Below, piece by piece: positions 1-9,009 of a DNA stretch of 40,512 nt. The notes beneath the pieces are model-generated. The model made no database searches and had not been told where the DNA came from. It was given only the letters and a program-made list of their open reading frames with translations. The position numbers and the translations under genes are program-made. Numbering within the stretch: position 1 is the first letter of the stretch; each line of letters opens with the position of its first letter. Source of the stretch: Candidatus Staskawiczbacteria bacterium (GTDB taxonomy: Bacteria; Patescibacteriota; Minisyncoccia; Minisyncoccales; Staskawiczbacteraceae); contig CAIYRH010000013.1 in the NCBI GenBank assembly GCA_903928565.1, positions 1-40,512 of the forward strand, in the 5' to 3' direction.

Positions 1-745
1 AATTTTCATTTATTTGTTCTGCAATCTGATAAAAATTATTATCGTATTCTGGCTCCCTCCCTTCAAGCTGACAGATTTTTGAATAAACAACACGAGTTAT
101 TAAATAGTATATACTTGATATATTTTCTCTTTGTTTTAGAACAAATCGCTTCAAAATTTCATTTTTTAAAAAATTTTCGTCAAAAAATAGATTATGCCAC
201 CTAACTGAAATTTCTTTTATTTTCAACTTTTTTCTTAATTCATTCATTTTATTATGTCCTTCAATAAAATTCTCTATCATTATATAATAACCGCCAGTTT
301 TGAGATATCTATAAATTTCCAATACGGCTTTTTTTTGCAATTCTCTATTTGGCAAGTTGATTAAACAGCGATCAGAGATTATAACATCAAATTTTCTATT
401 CAAACTTATATTTGTAACGTCAACAACTTGAAAATCGATTCTTTTAGTCGATAAATGCATTTTTTTAGATAAACGTTTAGCATTTTCAATCATTTGGATA
501 GAATAATCTCCACCCATAAAATAAGAATTTGAGAATGCTTTTGCAATACCCAAAGTGCTGAAACCATCGCCACAACCGATATCTAATATATTCTTCTTTT
601 TTGTAATAATTTTTAGAAATTTTATAATTGATTTAATTTCTATTTTTCTTAACCAAAGATCATCCGTTGTTGCCTTCGGATTAACCTTATATTTGTTGGC
701 TCTTTCTTCCCAATAATTTTTAATGATTTTTATATTTTTTTTCAT
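1..745 (-). CDS. class I SAM-dependent methyltransferase (partial, runs off left edge)
   Basis: Reverse strand opens at ATG 743-745 (MKKNIKIIKNYWEERANKYK...) with motif I-like ILDIGCGDGFSTLGIA; no stop before window edge; overlaps the stop of the upstream aminotransferase gene. Confidence 0.85.
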   Translation of the reverse strand, partial: MKKNIKIIKNYWEERANKYKVNPKATTDDLWLRKIEIKSIIKFLKIITKKKNILDIGCGDGFSTLGIAKAFSNSYFMGGDYSIQMIENAKRLSKKMHLSTKRIDFQVVDVTNISLNRKFDVIISDRCLINLPNRELQKKAVLEIYRYLKTGGYYIMIENFIEGHNKMNELRKKLKIKEISVRWHNLFFDENFLKNEILKRFVLKQRENISSIYYLITRVVYSKICQLEGREPEYDNNFYQIAEQINEN

Positions 746-1848
746 ATTTTTAAAATTTTTAATAAACTTTTACAAACATAATCGACGTTTTCTTTTGTGA
801 TGTTAAAACCACATGGTAAATTTATTGCTCTTTCAGAAATATCAAAAGAAACTGGAGTATTGGCATTTTCATTTATAGCAGGTAAAGAGGAAAGCGGATA
901 AAAAAATGGCCTTGCCTGGATATTAAATTTTGCGAAAGCTTCAACTAATTCTTCTTTATTAACATTATATTTTTTATTAAATACAACCGTCACCATCCAA
1001 TAAGTATTTTTAGTATTTTTAGGTTCAACATTTAATTGTAATCCATTAATTTTAGAAAGCCCTTTTTTATACCAACCAAAAATTTGACGTTTTTTAGTAG
1101 TCAAGGTCTTTACCCTTTCGAGCTGAGCCAAGCCACAGGCAGCCTGCAAATTAGACATCTTATATTTATACCCAACTCCTAAATTCCAAAATATCTTTTT
1201 TGAGTCTTTGCAGTGGTCATAATAATATTTAGCTTTTTCAAAAATAGCAACATTGTCTGTCAAAAGCATTCCACCCTCACCGGTTGTGAGAGTTTTCGAA
1301 CCATGAAAACTAAAACAGGAAACGTCGCCAAAACTTCCAGCTTTTTTATTTTTGTATTCGCACCCAATAGCCTCTGCTGCATCCTCAATAATTTTCAAAT
1401 TATATTTTTTAGCAATCTCCAGTATCTTATCAATGTCTGGCATACTTCCATACAAATCAACGATCAATATAGCTTTTGTTTTTTTGGTTATTTTTCTTAC
1501 GATATCCTTTAGATTAATGCACCATGTTTTTTCATCTATGTCAGCAAAGACAGGCTTGACGCCCATCCAATACAAGGGCTCAACTGAGGCAATCCATGTT
1601 ATGTTTGGGACTATAACTTCGTCGCCTTTTTTCAGGTCTAAAGATAAAAATGCCAAATGCAAAGCAGCTGTGCAGGAAGAAGTTGCCAGAGCATATTTTC
1701 TTTGGACATATTTTGAAAATTTCTTTTCAAATAAATCAATATATTTTTTATAATTTTGATTCCATCCGTCTCTTGTGGCCATGGCAACGTATTCCACTTC
1801 TTTCTCTGTTATAGACGGACCGGTAACCGGTATGAATTTTTGTTTCAT
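742..1848 (-). CDS. DegT/DnrJ/EryC1/StrS family PLP-dependent sugar aminotransferase
   Basis: ITEKEVEYV...YALATSSCTAALHLAF, GDEVIVPNITWIASV, EDAAEAIGCEYKNKKAGSFGDVSCFSFHGSKTLTTGEGGML (PLP lysine region). Confidence 0.93.
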   Translation of the reverse strand: MKQKFIPVTGPSITEKEVEYVAMATRDGWNQNYKKYIDLFEKKFSKYVQRKYALATSSCTAALHLAFLSLDLKKGDEVIVPNITWIASVEPLYWMGVKPVFADIDEKTWCINLKDIVRKITKKTKAILIVDLYGSMPDIDKILEIAKKYNLKIIEDAAEAIGCEYKNKKAGSFGDVSCFSFHGSKTLTTGEGGMLLTDNVAIFEKAKYYYDHCKDSKKIFWNLGVGYKYKMSNLQAACGLAQLERVKTLTTKKRQIFGWYKKGLSKINGLQLNVEPKNTKNTYWMVTVVFNKKYNVNKEELVEAFAKFNIQARPFFYPLSSLPAINENANTPVSFDISERAINLPCGFNITKENVDYVCKSLLKILKI

Positions 1849-1852
1849 AAAA

Positions 1853-2383
1853 TTATTTTTTAATCAACGGCCAATTTTTGTCTTTGTCAGAAATAACTGA
1901 TTTTTCTATAGGCCATTTTATATTTAAGAATGCGTCGTCCCAACGCACTCCACTAGCATTTTTTGGAGAATAAAATTCTGACATAAAATATTGCACTTTG
2001 CAATTATTGGTCAATGTCTGAAAACCATGCGCAAACCCCTTAGGTATAAAAAACATTTTTTCGTTGTCCTCGGATAATTCGCAACTAACCCATTGGCCAT
2101 ACGTCAAAGAGTCTTTTCTCAAATCAACTGCCACATCAAAAATTGAGCCATTCAAACATTGTATTATCTTATCCTCAGATTTCGGATCTGTTTGAAAATG
2201 CATCCCTCTAATTGTCCCCTTCTGTTTTGTAATTGACTGATTAGCTTGCACTATATCAAAAGACAGTCCAGTTTTTTCCAATTTATCTTTACAAAAAATC
2301 CTAACAAAATTTCCTCGTTCATCGATATTTGGCTCAGTCTCAATAACATATAAATCTTTAATCTTTGTTTCTTTAAATATCAT
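1853..2383 (-). CDS. dTDP-4-dehydrorhamnose 3,5-epimerase family protein (RmlC-like)
   Basis: DLYVIETEPNIDERGNFVRIF, IRGMHFQ, VAVDLRKDSLTYGQW, FIPKGFAHGFQTL are RmlC-family motifs. Confidence 0.9.
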   Translation of the reverse strand: MIFKETKIKDLYVIETEPNIDERGNFVRIFCKDKLEKTGLSFDIVQANQSITKQKGTIRGMHFQTDPKSEDKIIQCLNGSIFDVAVDLRKDSLTYGQWVSCELSEDNEKMFFIPKGFAHGFQTLTNNCKVQYFMSEFYSPKNASGVRWDDAFLNIKWPIEKSVISDKDKNWPLIKK

Positions 2384-3597
2384 ATGATTTTAATTTCCGG
2401 TATTGGTATAATAAACTTTCCTCCATTATTTCTATATTGTTTTAATTCTTCCATATTTATAACTTCTTCAGATATATTCCAACACAAAATTAGAAGATAA
2501 TCTGGCTTTTCTTCATATATTTTTTCTAAAGGATTTACCAACATGTGAGTTCCGGGCGTATAAAGATTCTGCTTTGCTTTTGACTTATCTACGACAAAAT
2601 CCAAATAATTTTTATTTATCCCAAAATAATTTAATAGAATATTACCTTTTGCTGGAGCCGAGTAGGCGGCAATTTTTTTACCCTCGCTCTTAATTTTTTT
2701 CAAAATAGCTATCAGGTCGTTTTTTATTTTTAGAACACTCATTGTTATTTTTTGGTAGGTTTCTAATTTATCAAATCCATTTTCAAATTCCTCTGCTGAA
2801 AGTTTATTTACATTTTCTTTAATTTTGAAAACTCCAGGATTAGAAGCAAATATCATTAAAGATCCTCCTTGCATGGGGGTCAATTCAACATCATAAATTT
2901 CCAGCCCTGCATTTTTAAATAAGCCTATTAACGCAATAATGGAATAATAAAAAACATGCTCATGATAAATAATATCAAACTTATTTTCCATTAAGCCCTT
3001 AAGATATGGAAACTCAAATACTGCTGTGCCTTTCGGTTTTAAAGCCACTTTCACGCCTTTTACAAAATCTACAATTTCTGGCACATGCGCCAGAACATTA
3101 GCCCCGAAAATTAAGTCCGCCTGAATGTTTTGCTCTTCTTTAAGATTTTTTGCAAAATCTAAATTAAAAAATTCTGCGAGGGTTTTAATCCCTCTTTCGT
3201 TGGCAACCTTTGCAATATTCTCTGCAGGATCAACGCCTAGAGTTGGTATTTCTAATTCTTTAAAATATTGCAATTGAGCACCGTCATTACTGGCAATCTC
3301 TAAAACTAAACTATTTTTATTAAGATTCAGTTTTTTAGTTAAATTATTTGCGACTTCTTTGCAATGATCTAAAAAATATTTGGAGTTAGATGAAAAATAA
3401 ATGTAATCTCTAAAAAGGTCTTCAGGCGGTATGGTGTTTATAAGCTGAACCAAATAACATTTTGGACAGAATCCAACGCTTAAATTATATTTTTTTTCAC
3501 GAGCCATATCATCTTCTTTTAAAAAAGAATTAATGGGAGGCATTTGGCCTAATGAAAAAAATTCTTTTATTTCTGTACCACAATTTCTACAATTCAT
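2380..3597 (-). CDS. class I SAM methyltransferase, NDP-hexose C-methyltransferase-like with N-terminal Zn-binding domain
   Basis: N-terminal CRNCG...CPKCYLVQL zinc motif, LVLEIASNDGAQLQYF SAM motif, FEFPYLKGLMENKFDIIYHEHVFYYS typical of this family. Confidence 0.88.
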   Translation of the reverse strand: MNCRNCGTEIKEFFSLGQMPPINSFLKEDDMAREKKYNLSVGFCPKCYLVQLINTIPPEDLFRDYIYFSSNSKYFLDHCKEVANNLTKKLNLNKNSLVLEIASNDGAQLQYFKELEIPTLGVDPAENIAKVANERGIKTLAEFFNLDFAKNLKEEQNIQADLIFGANVLAHVPEIVDFVKGVKVALKPKGTAVFEFPYLKGLMENKFDIIYHEHVFYYSIIALIGLFKNAGLEIYDVELTPMQGGSLMIFASNPGVFKIKENVNKLSAEEFENGFDKLETYQKITMSVLKIKNDLIAILKKIKSEGKKIAAYSAPAKGNILLNYFGINKNYLDFVVDKSKAKQNLYTPGTHMLVNPLEKIYEEKPDYLLILCWNISEEVINMEELKQYRNNGGKFIIPIPEIKII

Positions 3598-3680
3598 ATT
3601 TTATTGAAATTATTATTAATTTATTGCTTCACGACCAACTTTTTGTTATTATATATTAACATATTTAACCATTTATTATC

Positions 3681-4217
3681 ATGTTTTTCACCCTCACATC
3701 ACAACAAAAGGATAAACCCATACAAGATTACAAAAAAGCCATTGAGGCATTAAAGGCTGTTGACCCTACTCAGCCTTATGACAATAAGTTTTTTAATGCG
3801 CTTGCTAGACTAACTGTAAGCGTCGCGATAGAAGCTGTCTGCCTTCGGCTTAATCGCTCTTCCGAAGCCCTTGAGGTCTTCATGACTCAACGTGGGCCGA
3901 ATGAAGCTTATGCTGGGCAATGGCATTGTCCCGGTTCAGTATTAAGGTCTGAAGAAGATATTGAAGATGTTTTTAAACGCCTAGAATCCAAAGAATTTGG
4001 TGCAACCATTCTTTCTCATAAATTTGTCGTCAATATAAATAATCCAAAAGAAGAAAGAGGACATTTCTTTTCCGTTGTTTACCTTTGCGATATCGAAGAT
4101 TCATCCCTTACGGGTGGGGAATGGTTTCCGGTCAATCAATTGCCAAAGAATACTGCATGGCATCATGCGCAAATAATGATACCTGCTGTGGCCAAAGAGT
4201 TTAGCTCTAAAGCATAA
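3681..4217 (+). CDS. NUDIX hydrolase-like protein with degenerate Nudix box
   Basis: EVFMTQRGPNEAYAGQWHCPGSVLRSEEDIEDVFKRLESKEFGATI resembles the NUDIX fold; the canonical REUxEExGU is not intact. Confidence 0.7.
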   Translation: MFFTLTSQQKDKPIQDYKKAIEALKAVDPTQPYDNKFFNALARLTVSVAIEAVCLRLNRSSEALEVFMTQRGPNEAYAGQWHCPGSVLRSEEDIEDVFKRLESKEFGATILSHKFVVNINNPKEERGHFFSVVYLCDIEDSSLTGGEWFPVNQLPKNTAWHHAQIMIPAVAKEFSSKA

Positions 4218-5160
4218 ACTTACCATTAAACCAATTTGATGTTTCTGTTATTGCTTTTTCAAATGATGTTTTCGGACTCCAACCCAAAATTTCCTCGGCT
4301 TTCGACCAATCAAGATACTGTTTCTGTATCTCATTTTTCGCCATATTTAGCACTTTGTAATTAATTTTTTTTCCTAAAATTACTTCAATTTTTTTCACTA
4401 AATCTAATACGCTGAATATATTTTTACTTCCAAAATTAAACGCCTGCCCGATAACCTTTTGCTTATTTTCAAGCATTGTTATGCATCCATCTACGATATC
4501 TTTTACATAAGTGTATTCTCTTATCATCTTGCCATCGCTCCTTATTAAAAGCGGCTTATTTTTTGTTACAGATTCAAGAGCACTGGGAATTATTCTTGAA
4601 AGATTAAAATCGCCCGGTCCGAAAACATTGCTAAACCTTGTTATGGCCACGGGAAGGTTGTACGTGGAAAAATATGTTTGAGCTATAAGGTCAGCTGATG
4701 ACTTTGACGCATCGTACGGATGGTCTCCCTTTAAAGGATGCGTTTCTTTATATGGTAAATCTTTTGATTTGCCATATGCTTTATCAGAAGATACAACCAC
4801 AACTAATTCTATATTCTTATTATTTCTACAGACCTCTAAAATATTAACCGTGCCCATTACGTTTGTATCTATCGCAGAAAAGGGATTTTTATAAGCCTCG
4901 TCAACAATTGCCTGAGCAGCAAAATGGAAAATAATATTCGGTTTTTCTTTTCGAAAAATTTCTAATAATTTATTACTTCTTATATCAATTTTATAAAATT
5001 TCGCTTTGGGATTTACATTTTCTTTCTTACCAGAAGACAGGTTATCTATTACGATAACCTTATTCCCCAAGCACACTAATTCATTAACCAGGTTGCTTCC
5101 AATAAACCCAGCACCACCCGTAACTAAGATTTTCCTATTTTTTATTTCCATATTTTCCAT
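4207..5160 (-). CDS. NAD-dependent epimerase/dehydratase (extended SDR), probable NDP-sugar 4,6-dehydratase
   Basis: ILVTGGAGFIGSNLV Rossmann motif, VVVSSDKAYG, YDASKSSADLIAQTY active-site YxxxK; adjacent to RfbF-like gene. Confidence 0.88.
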   Translation of the reverse strand: MENMEIKNRKILVTGGAGFIGSNLVNELVCLGNKVIVIDNLSSGKKENVNPKAKFYKIDIRSNKLLEIFRKEKPNIIFHFAAQAIVDEAYKNPFSAIDTNVMGTVNILEVCRNNKNIELVVVVSSDKAYGKSKDLPYKETHPLKGDHPYDASKSSADLIAQTYFSTYNLPVAITRFSNVFGPGDFNLSRIIPSALESVTKNKPLLIRSDGKMIREYTYVKDIVDGCITMLENKQKVIGQAFNFGSKNIFSVLDLVKKIEVILGKKINYKVLNMAKNEIQKQYLDWSKAEEILGWSPKTSFEKAITETSNWFNGKFML

Positions 5161-5903
5161 TTCGGATCACCGTTCCACAATACATTTAATTCTTCCATTT
5201 CTCTGTAGGTGTCCATTGCCTTCCAAAATCCTTCGTGAGTGTAAATAGAAAGCTGTTTTTCCTTAGTAAGCTTTACCAATCCATCCTCCATGGGACCATT
5301 ATCAAAGTAATCAAAAGCTTTTTGATTAAAAATCATAAATCCCCCACTAGCATAATCATACATTTGAGGTTTCTGATCGAAACCTTTTACTAAATTATTT
5401 TTTTTATCAATTTCAACTAAACCATACTTAGATCGAGGATGCACGCCGGAAAGGGTGCCAATTGTCTTATGATTTTTATGAAAAGCAACTAATTCTTTTA
5501 TATTAATGTCGCTTACACCATCGGCATAAGTTACCATAAAATCTTCTTCGTTTATATACTTTTTAACTCTCAAAATCCTTTCCCCAGTATCGCTTTCCAA
5601 ACCAGTTTCTACAAAAGTTATTTTAAAATCGTCACAATTATTATTATAAAATTTTATTTGACCGTCGCGGGTATCAATTGTAAAATCGTTAACAAATGCA
5701 TTTTGATTTAAAAAATAATCCCGAATCATTTCTCCTTTATAACCTAAAGCCAGCACAAACTCATTATAGCCATAATAAGAATAAATCTTCATTATATGCC
5801 ACAATATAGGCTTTCCTCCAACTAAAACCATCGCCTTAGGCTTAAACTCCGTTTCCTCTTTCATGCGAGTGCCAAGCCCTCCACAAAGAATTATAGTTTT
5901 CAT
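5142..5903 (-). CDS. rfbF: glucose-1-phosphate cytidylyltransferase-like nucleotidyltransferase
   Basis: MKTIILCGGLGTRMKEETEFKPKAMVLVGGKPILWHIMKIYSYYGYNEFVLALGYKGEMIRDYF is characteristic of RfbF. Confidence 0.92.
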   Translation of the reverse strand: MKTIILCGGLGTRMKEETEFKPKAMVLVGGKPILWHIMKIYSYYGYNEFVLALGYKGEMIRDYFLNQNAFVNDFTIDTRDGQIKFYNNNCDDFKITFVETGLESDTGERILRVKKYINEEDFMVTYADGVSDINIKELVAFHKNHKTIGTLSGVHPRSKYGLVEIDKKNNLVKGFDQKPQMYDYASGGFMIFNQKAFDYFDNGPMEDGLVKLTKEKQLSIYTHEGFWKAMDTYREMEELNVLWNGDPKWKIWK

Positions 5904-5907
5904 ATTT

Positions 5908-6648
5908 TTATGATTTTAATTTATATTTCAAAATTAAATCTATTGCCTCGCTTTTATAATATTTTTTAAGAATCTTAGCGTTTGGGACAACGCAATGTCC
6001 ACCAATTGGTTTATCGTCAACAGCCAAAACTGGCCTTACCACATTTTTTTTGCCGAGTTTTGGATATGCTTTGTTGTAGGTTTTGTTAAAATCAGTCACC
6101 GCTTCATCAAAATTTACCCCAAATTTATCACATATTTTTTTCATATCCTTATGCCAGGCAATGCAAACTCCATAATAAGTTGTGTCTAAAATTTTTCCCA
6201 ATTCCGTGGTTGTTGATGGAAAAAATAATTTTGTACTTATGCCTATGCTTTCTAAATGTTTTTTTGCCATTGTGCCCGCCTTCTTACTGTCTGCACCGAC
6301 GTACTTAACAAATAACTTTATACCTTTGTAAAGGTTTGGATGAGTACCCCTCATTGGACTATGGACAACCATTCCATTAAAAATATTCGCCAGCTTTTTA
6401 GTTGTACCAGGCGCAACTGTTGAATGGATAATTGTGAGCTTTGGCCCTATTTCTTTAATTTCTTTTTTTACAATTTCTATAAATTTATCATCATACGGGA
6501 TGCTAATGTGCAAAATATCTACGCCCTGTAAGCCATCGTCTCTCTTCAAATCTTTTATTTTTGGGTTTTTATAAAACCGCGCAAATGAACTGCCTATTTC
6601 GCCATTACCCAAAATACCTATTTTAATTTCTTTTTTATCCTTTTCCAT
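5908..6648 (-). CDS. UDP-glucose/GDP-mannose dehydrogenase-like protein lacking the usual C-terminal domain
   Basis: GILGNGEIGSSFARFY Rossmann motif, IIHSTVAPGTTKKLA, ELGKILDTTYYGVCIAW and GGHCVVPNAKIL (cf. GGHCIPVDP of WecC/UGDH); only 246 aa. Confidence 0.65.
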   Translation of the reverse strand: MEKDKKEIKIGILGNGEIGSSFARFYKNPKIKDLKRDDGLQGVDILHISIPYDDKFIEIVKKEIKEIGPKLTIIHSTVAPGTTKKLANIFNGMVVHSPMRGTHPNLYKGIKLFVKYVGADSKKAGTMAKKHLESIGISTKLFFPSTTTELGKILDTTYYGVCIAWHKDMKKICDKFGVNFDEAVTDFNKTYNKAYPKLGKKNVVRPVLAVDDKPIGGHCVVPNAKILKKYYKSEAIDLILKYKLKS

Positions 6649-6684
6649 TGATTTTTATGTTTTTTATTTATATCATAGAATCGT

Positions 6685-8928
6685 ATGGAAAACAATAAAT
6701 CTCAAAATAAATTTTACTGGGTATATTGGGTTGGGTTTTTCATTATACTGGCGTTGCCAATACTAAATGTTCCACCTTGGTTTACTCCACCAGCCTGGAC
6801 ACAGGCAATTTTATTCAGATCTATTTTAGCAATATTTCTTCTTAGTTTTTTATTAAAAGATTCGGCGGGTATTACAAAGATTAAGAGCGGACTTAACCCA
6901 AAATCACCACTTTTTGTGCCGTTGCTAGCATTAATTGGCTATTCTATAACTGTTTTTATTTCAACACTTTTTTCTGCTGATGTTTCATTTAGCTTCTGGG
7001 GCGATCCAAACAGGGGTGGAGGATTTATTAACTTTGCATTTTTTATAATTTTTTGCCTCTTTTTATTTACAATAATTAAGGATAAAGTTTGGAGAAAATT
7101 GCTTGATTTTTCTTTAATTATTGGGTTTTTGGTTGGTTTAATAGCCATCTTCCAGCGGTTTGGGATTTTGAGTAACATTTTTGTTAAAATGTCGGCAAGG
7201 CCAACCGCGACTCTGGGAAACCCCATAATTCTAGCCCTTTATCTTGTGCCATTAATATTTTTAGCATTATCTTTTTCTATTACAGAGAAGTTAAAGGCCA
7301 AAAAATATTTATATATATTTTTAACTTTGTTTTTCGGCGCCACTGTAATTCTTATGACTCAGACAAGAGCCTCCATACTAGCCATTTTTATTGGCGCGCT
7401 TTGGTTTTTATTAACCTATCCCTCACGCGCAGATAGACAGGGAAGAAGAATAAAGGGGCTTAAGGTTGGCGCCGTAGTTTTATCTTTAATAATTGTAATA
7501 TCATTTTTCTTTCTAAGTGTTAACCCGCAATTTTATAGCGGGCTGCCAAACATTTTGAAAAGTCCAATTTCTAGAATTGCAAGCATAACACAAGATTCCG
7601 AGTCTAGCTCGGCTAGAATATCTGTATGGGAAATATCCGTGCAAGCATTTAAAGAAAAACCATTCTTTGGTTATGGACCAGAGAATTTTTATGTTGCTTT
7701 TAACAAATATTACAACCCCAATTTGCCTGCCATGGAAATTGAGAAAAACTTTGATAGAGCACATAATTCATTAATTCAAATATTAATAGATTCTGGCATT
7801 TTTGCCCTAATTTTTTATCTTATTTTTTTCATTTCACTGCTATGGGGGCTTCAAAAAATTAAAAAGGAACAGCCAGTTGCGCATGGTTTACAGGCAGGGT
7901 TTATTGCCTATTTTGTGGCGTCTTTGGCGGGCATTGATGGATTTGCCAACGTGTTTATCTTTTTCCTATTATCGGCCCATTCTTTGCATTTAATTTATTC
8001 GGCCAATGCAAATAACCCTGACGTCATTACAAAAAGCGAAGCGACAAAGCAACCTAAATACGTTTTTTTAAAAAATGCCGCTTTGGCTTTTGCTTTTCTT
8101 GTTTTAATAATATTTCTCTGGCAATATAACTTTGTACCATTGCAGATGAATAAACAACTTAATGTTGCCCAAGAATTGGCAAGAGATGATTGGCAAACAG
8201 CTTCTAAAATTTTAGATGAACAATCTAAAATAAAAACTTTTTTTCTTCCCTATGTAAATTCAATTTATTTAAACTTATTGGTAAACAGAACAGCAACAAA
8301 CCCAGAAGAAGCAGCCACATTGTCTAAAAAAATTGTGCAAATTTCTGAAACAAACACCAAGCTACAACCATATAACCCACAAAACTGGCTACGCCTAGCA
8401 GAATCTCTTTCTGCAACAGGACAAACAATAAATTCTCAAAATGCGTATAAAAAAGCACTACAATTAAGCCCCAACAACACAATCTTCATATTGTCCTCTT
8501 TTCTAACCGACATTTCAAACAAAGATTTTACAAATGCAAAAGAAAAATCAGATTACTGTCTTAAAAATTTTCCTAAAAATAAAGAGTGCCTTTGGACTGC
8601 CGGATTAATTAATATTTATTTAAACAATATAGCAGTCGGCGAAGATTTTATTGGGCAGGCAAAAGTAAATGGCTATGCCACAGAAAATGAGAACTCTTTA
8701 AACCAATTAGCTGGTGCCTTCATAGAAGTTAAAAATTATCAAGAGTTAATGCCTATTTACCAAAATTTAATTGCACTAAACACATCTAATGTTCAATATA
8801 AAACTTCTTTAATGCTTGTTTATAAGCTTTTAGGGCAATATGACAAGGCAAGAGAGCTAGCCTTAAAGATTATGGAAACAAACCCAGAATTGAAACCCCA
8901 AATAGATAACTTCTTACAAGGGTTTTAA
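6685..8928 (+). CDS. O-antigen ligase/polymerase (Wzy/WaaL-like) membrane protein with C-terminal TPR region
   Basis: Multiple TM segments, ...GYGPENFYVAFNKYY...FDRAHNSLIQILIDSGIFALIFYL (Wzy_C motif), then TPR-like helices. Confidence 0.88.
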   Translation: MENNKSQNKFYWVYWVGFFIILALPILNVPPWFTPPAWTQAILFRSILAIFLLSFLLKDSAGITKIKSGLNPKSPLFVPLLALIGYSITVFISTLFSADVSFSFWGDPNRGGGFINFAFFIIFCLFLFTIIKDKVWRKLLDFSLIIGFLVGLIAIFQRFGILSNIFVKMSARPTATLGNPIILALYLVPLIFLALSFSITEKLKAKKYLYIFLTLFFGATVILMTQTRASILAIFIGALWFLLTYPSRADRQGRRIKGLKVGAVVLSLIIVISFFFLSVNPQFYSGLPNILKSPISRIASITQDSESSSARISVWEISVQAFKEKPFFGYGPENFYVAFNKYYNPNLPAMEIEKNFDRAHNSLIQILIDSGIFALIFYLIFFISLLWGLQKIKKEQPVAHGLQAGFIAYFVASLAGIDGFANVFIFFLLSAHSLHLIYSANANNPDVITKSEATKQPKYVFLKNAALAFAFLVLIIFLWQYNFVPLQMNKQLNVAQELARDDWQTASKILDEQSKIKTFFLPYVNSIYLNLLVNRTATNPEEAATLSKKIVQISETNTKLQPYNPQNWLRLAESLSATGQTINSQNAYKKALQLSPNNTIFILSSFLTDISNKDFTNAKEKSDYCLKNFPKNKECLWTAGLINIYLNNIAVGEDFIGQAKVNGYATENENSLNQLAGAFIEVKNYQELMPIYQNLIALNTSNVQYKTSLMLVYKLLGQYDKARELALKIMETNPELKPQIDNFLQGF

Positions 8929-8936
8929 AGAAACGC

Positions 8937-8970
8937 AACTAAAAACCACCCAAAAGGGTGGTTTTTAGTT
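8937..8970. terminator. bidirectional rho-independent terminator
   Basis: Perfect 15-bp stem AACTAAAAACCACCC-AAAA-GGGTGGTTTTTAGTT between convergent genes. Confidence 0.92.
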
Positions 8971-9009
8971 TTCAGTTAGTTGAAGTAAAACTTCAACCGA
9001 CTAAATGGA

